Assembly (NCBI GenBank): GCA_037576215.1
Contig: JBANDB010000017.1
Coordinates: 372,001-436,000 of the forward strand
DNA length: 64,000 nt
Source of the DNA: Armillaria gallica
Lineage: Eukaryota > Basidiomycota > Agaricomycetes > Agaricales > Physalacriaceae
Direction of reading: 5' to 3'
Part shown: piece by piece, positions 1 to 9,748 of the stretch
Numbering within the stretch: the stretch's first letter is position 1
Layout of the letters: the number at the start of each line of letters is the position of its first letter
The notes under the pieces: model-generated
Told to the model about the DNA's origin: nothing
The model's input: only the letters and a program-made list of their open reading frames with translations
Database searches by the model: none
Translations under genes and position numbers: made by a program

Positions 1-508
1 CCATGCATGACATGGTTCCGAGTTCCAAGGACCGTATATTCCACGAGTTCGATTCTTATCTACCTCAACTTCTACCTGGATGATTCTTATCAAAGGCCGG
101 TGAGATAAGGCCTTGGAAACGCACTGATGAATCCTGAACACAGGCACCATCAATCCAGTATACGTATCCACCCAGATCCACCTCCGTTCTTTCCAATCAC
201 TTCATAGTGATCCAACTTCTTGTATCACCTTTCCTACATTTAACGGGTAGTGTAATCAGAACTGTCCCTGCCATTCAACGCTTCGATGGATTTTGCTCTC
301 AAGCGCTATGGCCGCTAAGTAGTATATATACCCAAAAAACTCAATATGACACGGTGAGCCTCGTGGAAATACATCGCCCGATTCATCTAGAGATGCTTGA
401 TATCAAGCGTATCACTGGACGTCATTACCGCATAGGGATCCAGGCTCTGCGGGCTTAAAGTACATATTGGCCTGGCAGGCGTCTGCTTCCTCGCTTCCCT
501 CGTCTCTA
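1..508. other. No confident gene; upstream region of first receptor gene
   Basis: I see no domain or convincing exon here. A short open frame at 207-458 (+) has no recognisable motif and runs toward the receptor gene that starts at 509. The stretch most likely holds the promoter and 5' UTR of that gene. Confidence 0.4.
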
Positions 509-2141
509 ATGTCTTCCCCACCCACATCCTTTGATTTTGGAACGCGACTTGGACTAGTTTTCGTTGTTGAGGTGGCGTCTCTTTCCGCTACCGCTGTAGT
601 ATCACTATTGGCCTTTATCTGCGTATGTTCGACTCGTCGAAAAGTCTCTAGTGCTTGTTGCTTACCGTGCCCTTAGTACTCCGCGGTAAAGGCTCAGCCA
701 AAGGGACTTCGCTCATGGGCAGTCTCGACTCATATCCATTACTACTTCGTGAACCTCCTGGCATGCGATTTGATACAAGCTATTGGTAGGTAACTATTTT
801 TCTTGTTTCTCCTTTGACGCTAAAAGTTGGCAGGGGGGATAATGGATATTCGATGGATTGCTGAGGCGGTGAGTGTCCCACAATGTACCGGTGGTACCGA
901 TCTCATGCCGCCTTCTCAAGAGCGTGACAGAGGGACCGTTTTGTACTGCTCAAGGTCAGTTATCACCTAATATATTTGCCGTAATTCTCATGCCATGCAT
1001 AAGGAATTTTCAAGCAGTTGGGTGATCTTGGAGTAGCCCTATCGTACGTCCTTCTTCCCTCGATACTACAAGCTCCAAGCGATGTATGATCTGATTTTTT
1101 TTTTCGCAGAACAATGGTAATCATATAAACAAACGACCTTGATATTTCACTGATGCCACGGTAGTCTATCGCTATACACACTTTCTTGGTCCTGGTTTTC
1201 AGGTGTTATTCGCAGCCTAAAGTTGCTCCTCTCGTAGTTGCTTTGATCTGGACATTTCTTGCACTCGTTATTGGCGTCAGCTTGGCTGTACACCACCGAG
1301 AAAGATATTATGGAAATACCCATTATTGTGTGTCCTCCGTCTGCTGATTCTCTAGGCTACTTTACCTCACACTCCTTCATAGGGTGTTGGATCACTACCG
1401 GATATCGAATCGAACAAATCGCGCTGGAATACGGTTGGGTGTGGTTTGCTGCCTGTGTGAATATCATGTGTTACGCTATGATAGCACTCGTTCTCAAAGG
1501 TATGCGTGTCTTATATTCGAAAGGCTATCCTCACCGCTATCTGGTAGGCATCGTTCTAGTGGATGGATATAAGATACGGCTACGACGGAAGTCGGACGCG
1601 AGTGGTGTTGATGCAGATATCGACGGGAAAATCGGAATGAATCATTCAATTCAACGATCCAACGCAATTGCGATGCAGATACCTTTGTGGGTACTATCTA
1701 TTTTTAGTTACACGTGTTCTAATGGACCTTCTCAGCTACCCTGCCGTATACCTCGTTGCGATCTTTCCCATGTCCCTTGTCCGATGGCTCTCTTTCTTTG
1801 GTATTCAAGTTCCCTTTATCGCCACAGCCTTTGCCAGTATTCTATTCTCGTCATCCGGTGTCCTTAATGTTACCCTGTTCACCCTGACTCGACCGGGACT
1901 AGTTCTCAACCGAGGCCCCTTCAACTCACAGAGAAGTTGCGAACACCACGGCTCCATGCTTAGCCCGGACGTATTACAGTCTGGCTACGGACACCCCCCA
2001 GTCTCTCCGAGAACTCTGGCTGAGGATAACATTCAGGAAGAAGGGTGGAAATGTCGTTCTCACACGGAGCCGGGGGGAGTAGAGGTAATCACTTTGGATA
2101 TAATTAACACTCGGGGTGTATCTACATTCCGAGAGGTCTAA
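509..2141 (+). CDS. Seven-transmembrane G-protein-coupled receptor-like protein (Git3/Dicty_CAR type), copy 1
   Basis: Predicted plasma-membrane receptor. Fungal proteins of this type are usually described as cAMP-receptor-like or Git3 glucose-sensor-like and are thought to signal through G-alpha/cAMP; the ligand here is unknown. Exon 1 starts at 509 (MSSPPTSFDFGTR) and ends at a GT at 623, after a first hydrophobic helix. Later short exons encode a helix ending YFVNLLACDLIQAIG, the segment SVTEGPFCTAQG, GIFKQLGDLGVALS, a helix beginning AIHTFLVLVF, a loop with YYGNTHYC, GCWITTGYRI, and a last helix pair containing SYPAVYLVAIFPMSLVRW. The conserved Cys in FCTAQ and in the second loop fit the usual receptor disulfide. 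The C-terminal tail after LTRPG is polar and Ser/Thr-rich. About eight introns of roughly 50 nt are inferred. The neighbour at 2950-4548 is its tandem paralog. I see no frame lesion. The family is fairly sure; exact exon borders are less so. Confidence 0.8.
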
Positions 2142-2949
2142 TCTCATTCTCTCCTTCGCTACCTGATGAAAACTAATATGATGAGGTGGTAGCATTTTGG
2201 AAGAATTCCGATTCTTGGAATGTGGATACATAGTGGTATCAGAGAAAGGCTTATCAGCCTGCAAACCTGAGCCACAAGGCACTGCCTCGAGCATGGTCCT
2301 GTCTCGATCCGCGGATGCAGCGTTCATGATCGGCGACCCCAGACTGCGATTCCAAAAGGAGATAACGTTCATTCTCGCAAAGGGCTGTATAAGCAAATCA
2401 TATAAACCACGGCGCTTGTTCAAGCCCTGCAGCGCCCATCATTCTCCCAACAATGATTTCTGTCAGTCTTACGACCTCAGTTCCCGCTCAAAGAGCGCTT
2501 GAGATGTTAGCTTCCGTTTTTGTACTAGCAGGCAATGGTGCCTGATGGCAGTGTAGGAGCTCTCGGCTATTCAGCTGAATAGTGTCTACGCAGAGAGCCG
2601 TGGTTAATCCGTGCGACCTCCTTCTTTCCTTCATCGAGGTGCTAACTCTGTTCATGAAGCAGCCCTCTGGCGCCGAAAATACTCCTACCATATAAGAGGC
2701 GCCTTTCCCTCGCAATTATTTAATAACACCTAAACTTTCCAACCGCTATCGTCGGCTGTATACAAATAGCCTTCTGCGCATGCGGTCTTAGTGGTGATTT
2801 CAAATCCTCCGGCTCGCGTAACTGATAACGAGTTCTGTTGATGCTCGGAAAAGTACTTTAAAGAGAACAACACTGTATGGGAATGCGCGGCGCGTTTCCT
2901 TCCCCTCTGTCCTATCCTCACCACATCCAGTCGAGGATCGATCCTCTCG
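2142..2949. other. Spacer between tandem receptor genes
   Basis: About 800 bp between the two receptor copies. Short open frames on both strands (for example 2197-2502 + and 1974-2423 -) have no recognisable motifs and contradict each other. The stretch is read as 3' UTR of copy 1 plus promoter of copy 2. Confidence 0.4.
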
Positions 2950-4548
2950 ATGTCCTCCGATCCCTTTAGCCCTGGGGTCAGAGCGGGCATTATTATAGTA
3001 ACGGTGTGTGCATCTCTATCAGCAACGGCGGTGTTTTCTTTACTTGCGTTTATTGCAGTGAGTTACTTCTCTGTCTATCACCTCATAAGAAACTCACATA
3101 TAGAGTTTAGTATTCTGTTACGACCATAAACAAAGGTGCCACGCGCACATGGAGAGTCTCAACACACATTCACTACTACTTTGTGAACCTGCTCGTATGC
3201 GACTTGGTGCAGGCCATCGGTCAGTTGTTTTCTGTTCTTCGGTTGCATGGTGTATGTGGAGCTAAATGGGCTTTAGGTGGTGTAATGAATGCCAAGTGGG
3301 CGGCAGATGCTGTATGTGGCCTTTGTCATGTCGCTCCAGAACCATAACCAATATATCTTCCCATCGAAGCGCGTGACGGAGGGGACACTATGTACTACCC
3401 AAGGTACGGAACCTTTTAATTCTTCTCGGTCAACCTAATTTTGCGGGCCAATAGGAATACTTAAGCAGCTCGGAGACGTCGGAGTAGCCTTGTCGTATGT
3501 GTTTCTAGCCCTGGTATAATGTATGCAGACTAAATGGGTCCTGGTATACATAGAACATTGGTTCGTGCCTGCCGCTATCCATTTCCCAAAACTGAGCTAA
3601 TACCTATCTAGGCTATCGCACTCCACACTTTTTTGGTGCTCGTTTGCAGGTTCTATTCACGGCCACGAAGCGCTCTTATCGTCATCGCTACGATGTGGAT
3701 ATTCATGGCTCTTATTGTTGGTATAAGTGAAGCCATGCACGGCGATGAGGACTATTATGGAAACACCGATTACTGTGCGTTGTTTCTTTTGCAACCTCAG
3801 TTTTTCGCTGATAGTTGTACTTACTAGGGTGCTGGATAACGAATGACTTCAAAACTCAGAGAATTACATTTGAATATCTATGGGTCTGGATCGCTGTCTT
3901 CCTCGATATCGTATGTTATGTATTCATTTCTTTGGCTATTAAAGGTATTTGTTCCGTTGTTCCGTTCATCTTGACTTGCAGCTAAACTGATTTGTATCAG
4001 GAATTATCGTACTGGATGGATACAAGATACGATTGAGACGTAGATCAGTGAACATGGACGCCTTAAGTCTAAGCACCACTAACAGTGCAGCCAAACATTC
4101 AAATGCCATCGCGAGGCACATGCTATTGTAAGTATCCTCCGTCACAAGCTCCGAGTTGACTACCCTGTACTCAAAAAAGCATAGCTACCCCGCCGTTTAC
4201 ATCGTAACCGTTATTCCGATATCCGTTGTCCGTTGGTGTGCATTCAGTGGAATGGATGTGCCCTTTGCAGCGACGGCTTTCAGCAGCGTCTGTTTCGCCT
4301 GCTCAGGCATATTCAACACTATTCTATTCACCCTCACTCGACCTGGCGTGGTTCCACACCGGGGCCAGAGTGCATACGACCGTCGCGAAAGCTATGTCAC
4401 CACCATCAGCCCTATAAGTCCTGTCTACCGGCCTTCTAGAAGCTTGGATGACATCGATATAGAAACGTGGAGATATATTCCAGACCCGACAAAAGTTATG
4501 CACCTCGCAGATTCTTCTCAAGATGGCTCTTTAAAGGGGCAGGTTTGA
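2950..4548 (+). CDS. Seven-transmembrane G-protein-coupled receptor-like protein (Git3/Dicty_CAR type), copy 2
   Basis: Tandem paralog of the gene at 509-2141, same strand and near-identical exon plan. The start at 2950 gives MSSDPFSPGVRAG followed by a helix (VCASLSATAVFSLLAF) that matches copy 1 almost residue for residue. Later exons encode YFVNLLVCDLVQAIG, RVTEGTLCTTQG, ILKQLGDVGVALS, ALHTFLVLVCRFYSRPR, a helix IATMWIFMALIVGIS, a loop YYGNTDYC, WVWIAVFLDIVCYVFISL, and the final exon from about 4184 with SYPAVYIVTVIPISVVRW and ILFTLTRPGVVPHRG. The stop is at 4546-4548. Predicted role: integral membrane receptor, probably nutrient or cAMP sensing by family analogy; the ligand is unknown. 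All exons splice in frame by eye. The cytoplasmic tail has diverged from copy 1 much more than the helices, which suggests different downstream coupling (inference). Confidence 0.82.
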
Positions 4549-5260
4549 TTAAGTTACGAATGTAATACTACTAATGAATCATACTGTATATTAGAAACCT
4601 TCATGAAATACCATTATACCCGGATCACTTTTGTCTATTAGACTCCAGATTCTAATGTCAACACACGCCTAAAGGGGGACCAGGAGAACTTTACAACTTA
4701 TCAATTCGACTGTAACGGGACTGGGTTGGGACGAAACCCTGTCAAAGTGTGTTCCTTCTGTTTTGTTACTAAATATATGTCTAACCTACCGACGCATCTC
4801 TGTCTCGCTCGCATTCGTATTCGCAAATGACAACGGCTGAATTCTACGTGCCCCCCAAAGAGCGCCCTAGTCAACCATCTGCCTCACTCTCCGGGCCGGC
4901 ATGTACAAATTTACGCCACTTGCTTTCTCGAAGACAGGGAATCTCATCCTCTAGCGACTAGCACATGCAGTGAATGACAGAATTCTCAACTTGATTTTCC
5001 AGATATTTAACAGAAGTTGAGGACTTGGATGGTGGAATCGTCGCACCGGGTTTCCGATGCCAACAATAGCTGCTACAGGGAACTGGTAAAAGTGTCTGGT
5101 TTCGACATCCATTCTTTTCTATCGGACAGCGTCCTATCTTCCGCCGGGCAATCAAGGTCTGAGGTTAAGCGCCGGTCAAACAGCAGGAACATGTAATTAT
5201 CAAGCTGGTTCTCACGTTGATAACTAAGGCAGCAGACGCTCTTTCCCTGTTTCCTACCCC
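4549..5260. other. Intergenic region without recognisable gene
   Basis: About 700 bp with only short overlapping open frames on the minus strand (4958-5155, 5073-5318) that lack motifs and overlap the start of the carbonic anhydrase. No repeat or RNA gene was seen. Confidence 0.4.
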
Positions 5261-6340
5261 ATGATCTTCTTGAGCGTCTCTCTACTAGCTTTGGCGGCTT
5301 TATCGCTCGGTAACTCAATTATATGTCCGCGGGCGAGGGGCAGCCTGGACGTGTTGTCAGATGGAAACGGCGATTTTCATTCAGAGATGGAGTCTTCAAA
5401 CCCAGGGTTGCTCAAGGAGTTGGCTGTGAAGGACAACGTAAGTACATAGAATTATTGAATGTTCTCCCATTGCTCATCGGAAGCAGACCCGGAATTTATG
5501 TTCCTTGGGTGCTCTGATAGTCGGTACGTTATGCTCAGCGGTGATTCTAGAGCGCTATTGAGGACGGGCGTTTGGCAAGTGTCAGTGAAGGGACTATTTT
5601 TGATGCCTTACCCAGGATGTTGTTTGCGGAAAGGAATATCGCAAACTAGTTCTATGAGGGTGCTGTGAATGCGTGAGAGATATCTTCCATCACCCTTACC
5701 CGCGCCGCACTCAACAAATTATAGGAACGCGGCTTTGTTATACGCTGTGGAGGACTGGGCATCAGGTATATTATCGTCATGTGTCATTACGGCTGCTGTG
5801 GCGCATCAGCAGCTATTTCCTCCCCCCTTCTCCTCCGTGGGATGTAGCTGACTTTGCTGCGCAAGAATATATTTTCCCTTTGAGAGAATTGTACGCCCAA
5901 TCAGCGAGGTACGCATGGAGTACTGTCGTTGTTGTAGCTCGGAAATGAATGAAAGCGTAGACCGGGGATCATCGAGCACAGGAACGCGTATCCCGGGGCA
6001 TCAAAGTCCCTTTGCCAAAACTTCACGATCGTGAGATGCATGCTAGCTTTCATTTTTACAGCGCTTGATATGTAGCCGCTCCCCGAGCACTCGTGGAAGA
6101 AAACGTCAAACAGACTATCTCTAACACTGTTTCATCGCAGTTGATTGTGGAGGTTAGTCGTGTGTTGATCACTGTCAATGTCTGATGTATATCATGTAGC
6201 GCTATTGTAACGCGACTGCGGCTGCGGTATTTATCCACGGGATGGTGTATGATGTGGAGAATGGTGAGATAATTAATTTGGACGTTTCTGTCAGGCCTCC
6301 TGGGATTGGTATTCCTCTGGTTCCCTTTCACACACTGTAG
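5261..6340 (+). pseudogene. Beta-carbonic anhydrase, frame broken (pseudogene or assembly errors)
   Basis: Beta-class carbonic anhydrase: zinc enzyme interconverting CO2 and bicarbonate. A hydrophobic leader (MIFLSVSLLALAALSL, from 5261) suggests a secreted or ER-targeted form. Family motifs follow in order: SNPGLLKELA; the zinc/catalytic motif CSDSR at about 5511-5524, split by an intron at the last codon; VSEGTIFDALPRMLFAERNIAN; YAVED; the second zinc motif CHYGCCG (usually GHxGCGG, zinc His and Cys kept) near 5790; FPLRELYAQSAR; ALVEENVK; and a C-terminal VYDVENGEIINLDVSV, ending in TAG at 6338-6340. Lesions: a TAG where NQ is expected after ERNIA (about 5648), one missing base in the YAVED-GIR stretch (about 5752) and one missing C in a C-run (about 5825). 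The join of the first exon also appears out of frame. The indels match the homopolymer losses seen in essential genes of this window; the TAG does not. Confidence 0.75.
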
Positions 6341-6591
6341 ATCCCTGCGGGAATTTTCTCGTTTCAGTCTTACGGGTTACTTTTTTGCGGTTGTCATGAG
6401 TGAATTAGGATTAATAATACTTCAGCTCTGAGGAAATCCCATTCCTTAGTTGCTTGTAATGTTAGGCATTTTGAATTATGGAAAAATGTGTTTAGCCCCT
6501 ATCGAATATTTCTCGATCAAGATGACGTCATGCACACTGACTGTCACGGTCACTTCCTCGTCGAACCACCAGCTCATCGATCTATTTGATC

Positions 6592-7585
6592 ATGTACCGT
6601 GTATTTCTAGGTGCCCCTTCTTTGCAAGAGTTGCGTGGACGCCAATCCGAATATCGTTGGGAACATATAGTATCCTCACCCGCGCCAACAATATTGGCTG
6701 AGAATAGCGTGCCACCGACGTCTGCGGCACTGGAAGCCGCTAGTTGTCGAATCTCGCGTCTATATGAAAATACAATATTTCAAGGGGACGAAGAGGACAC
6801 TAGTGGACAGCTTGATGACGAATGTACGCGTTAACATTGCGCCGTGGAGATGATTTACTGACGTCGGATATAGATGAATCAACGATGATAACTTGGCCAC
6901 CAACGAACCCCGCTGATAGCGAGGAGAGGCTACAAACTTCGACTACATCGTTTTTAGAAACATCTGCGTCGCTACTGGAGACCCAGGAGACGCAAGAAAC
7001 CCATTACTCGGATACCTCATCTATAGCTCGGTTCCCGACGTTTCATTTCAATCTCCATACTCTGGGGACGTTGAACGGCTTGCGTGGCGGAGGTTCTAGG
7101 AAAATGAACTTTCTTCTTGTTGTGCTTGAGGTTGACGGTCCTGATACCATTAGGACGAAGAAGGGCCCAGAGATCAGTATTCTCAAAATGATCTTCGGGG
7201 ACGACGAAGGAAACATGTGTAAGCTTACTGCGTGGAGAGAAGTAGCCGACGTATGGGGAGGAATGACTGGCTCTGCAAGAGTGAAGCGTGGTGATATTGT
7301 TTTCTTGGAAAGTGAGTACGCGTCGCTGAAAATTTCTTGTGATTGACGTAAATTGTAGATGTCACTGCTACTTGCGAGCCCCAAGCCTCGCCTGCACTTT
7401 CTGCCTCTCCGTATCTGAAATCCCAACTCCAGATATGTTATCGAACGTTGATGTACACCCCAGCAGACGCGAGACTTCGACCAGATTTGAGGCTTGGAAT
7501 TAGCGATCCTTCTGTCAGGAAAGTGGAAAGTCTCGTGCGATGGTTTGAAACGATGGCTGGATTGGATCGTCCTGTCCGTAAATGA
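6592..7585 (+). CDS. OB-fold-containing protein, possibly related to Shieldin subunit 2 (SHLD2) OB domain
   Basis: The start at 6592 gives MYRVFLGAPSLQELRG. A low-complexity acidic middle follows, then an intron (about 6825-6872), then a beta-strand-rich domain beginning KMNFLLVVLEVDGPDTI, with a central SILKMIFGDDEG and KLTAWREVADVWGG and a later VKRGDIVFLE. That strand pattern looks like a nucleic-acid-binding OB fold. After a second intron (about 7313-7358) the protein ends in a helical tail, with the stop at 7583-7585. A short N-terminal motif, a disordered linker and then an OB fold recall SHLD2, the single-strand DNA binding subunit of Shieldin, but this is recognition from memory and not an alignment. 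If correct, it acts in the nucleus at DNA ends. It could equally be another OB-fold protein such as an RPA- or telomere-type factor. Confidence 0.55.
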
Positions 7586-7854
7586 TACTTACTCGTACCA
7601 TTCCTTTTGTCCTAGGTCTGACTTGAGGAGGACATAATTTCTTCGTTGCAGGGCCACCGTATTGGACTCAAAACTTGATATATACGCGTCACCGACTCAC
7701 CATCACGCGACGTTGCCTAGCGTACGTCAATATTTCAGAATATTCCCTTCCGTCACCAGCAAACGTGCGGCGCGTTGCGAGTCACGTGTTGCCATTAATT
7801 CGATCATTAAAGAGCACAGCGGAAGAGCCCAACTGTTTCTCTCTCTCGCCTTTC

Positions 7855-9453
7855 ATGACCTCTTCCGACTCTGCTGTCTCCATGGGGCCCGTGCACAGTA
7901 TCATCCCTTCGCCCAATGGGAAACCAACTCTTGTGTCCCCAGAATCTGTCCAAGAACTCCCTGTATCAAGGGAGTCCCCTGTCGAAGTTGGAGCAGAAGC
8001 AGTAAACGCGGTCATTCCCTCAGAACACTCTCCTGATAATTCTACAAAGGTAGAGAAAGTTCGCCCTTTGGACCGCCTAAAGCAACTCGCCAAGGGCCGA
8101 AAGAGCACGGAGAATACCCCTGAAGCGGCACTAGGCGACGATGACGACGACGACGACGACGACGACGACGAGCCAATAACTCTCGCGGAGAAGATTCGTT
8201 CATTGATTGATGCACTTCCTTCACCTACACCACGTAACCCTCGCACTTTTCCGAAACCCACGCCTCCGGCTCGAGATGCCGACGGTCGTCCCATCCCTCC
8301 TCCAGGAGCAGTTCCCATCAAGGACAAGAAGCTCATCGCAAAGTTGTCCAATCCCACCGTCATGAATGCTGAAGGAAGCGAATCCGAAAGTGTTTGGAGT
8401 ATTCTGGAGAGCCTTGGTAGTAATAGCCACGGCGATGGCACAGGAGGCGACAATAGCAGCACCTGGTCGGACGACAGCATCATGATGTACTCGCCGTTAT
8501 TCCCCACCGAAGAGTCTCTCGTTGAAATCGCGGCATCTCACATCGTTCCAGCTCCAAATCCAACTGCGCCGCTACGGCCGCAAGCCTTGTGGCAACGCAA
8601 ATGGCCATGGTGGAAGAAGGCTGCACCAGCAGATAGAAGTCCGGATAAGGAGAATAACAGTGACGGCAACAAGCCCACTGCGCCTCCAACGCCCATACGG
8701 ATTTGGATCCCATCCACTACGAAAATTTCGGTTCAAGTGATGTGGTGGGGCTACCGTCTGTACGTGCCAAGACCGTTTCACCTGACAATTATGATTGATT
8801 ATTGGCTATAGATATCTTCCTCCACCTGTCCTCGCCATCCTTAGTCAAGAACAGCTTGAAGCGACTAAACGCGCTGCAACTATTACAGCAGCCTTGACTT
8901 GGCTATTCACCCATATCCCTATTGCCTTATTGCCTCCACCTATCCAACCGGTTTTGCTTCTACTGCAGAAGATTGTACCGTATCTCGGGTACATCGGTAC
9001 TTTCATTTCGTGGAGCTGGAGTACTGTTAAGGGATATGATATCGGTGCGCAGTGCTGCTTACTGTCCTGCCGTTTCATACTGATAATCTAGCAGGATACG
9101 GTGTCATCCTCAGTGCGACGTGGTTGCTTCCTATAGCTCTTCTGCCAGGGACATGGCAGGCAGCCGATTTTCCCAAATCACCGCCCTCCACGCCTCCTGC
9201 TGGAACGCCATCGAGTTCTACTCCTTCCTCTCCAAGCACTAGTGCTCCTACTACCACTATTCCGCCCAACCCAACGACTCCCACGCCGGCTGCCCCTGAC
9301 GTTCCGGTTGTTGCCCCGCTAGGTGCTGCTACCAGCTTCTTCGAGGAAGCCGAGGTCCCAGTTCCAGTTATTCCTCCAGACGAGGACTATGTTTCGGGAG
9401 GAGACGCTGCACCTAACAAAAGTGCCTGGTGGAAATTACTTTTGCCACTCTAG
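7855..9453 (+). CDS. Uncharacterised Pro/Ser-rich membrane protein with poly-Asp run
   Basis: Not recognised. Three exons (7855-8759, 8812-9044, 9095-9453) splice cleanly in frame and give roughly 500 residues. The start at 7855 (MTSSDSAVSMGP) is chosen because the frame upstream lacks the composition of the rest. The N-terminal two thirds is disordered: basic patches, an Asp run encoded by a GAC repeat at about 8138-8171, then Pro-rich segments. Exon 2 and the start of exon 3 encode several hydrophobic stretches (WLFTHIPIALLPPPIQPVLL, YLGYIGTFISW, GVILSATWLLPIALL), likely two or three membrane segments. The tail is a Pro/Thr/Ser-rich stretch ending near SAWWKLLLPL. A second Trp-rich motif (WQRKWPWWKK) lies before the membrane part. 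It is probably a membrane-anchored protein with a long cytosolic disordered arm; the function is unknown. Confidence 0.65.
8138..8171. repeat. GAC/GAT trinucleotide microsatellite inside CDS
   Basis: An in-frame run of about eleven GAC/GAT codons encodes poly-Asp in the membrane protein at 7855-9453. Its length may vary between strains, and it is a place where long-read consensus can fail. Confidence 0.85.
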
Positions 9454-9748
9454 GGACTGCAGTTAGCCATGATTCACGATTCACGATCCACGACCGGGGT
9501 CCGGCACCAGCATTATTATCAGCCAAGACCCATTGATGACAATGCTCAAGTCTTTATGATATATAGTAGATAATTTATGCACGCAGTTTTACCTGTTTTG
9601 TAGTATTCGTTCCTTGTTAGAGTTGCCTGCTTTATGTTCGGTTATTATGAAGAATGAAGTGCTTATTAGCATTCCTTCGCTCGAGCGCGTACATGTCAAT
9701 CATATTCAAGAAATACACAGATATTCAACTTCTCCTATCGGCCCACCC

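Noticed and set aside
46..60. GAGTTCGATTC near the left edge as a tRNA T-arm
   Set aside because: No matching D-arm, anticodon arm or acceptor stem around it.
7782..8507. Long minus-strand open frame with a poly-Ser run
   Set aside because: It is the antisense of the GAC repeat and Pro-rich exon of the plus-strand membrane protein; no splice or family support.
9465..9500. Short repeated TCACGAT words after the membrane protein stop
   Set aside because: Only about three imperfect 7-bp units in a 3' UTR; too little to call a functional repeat.
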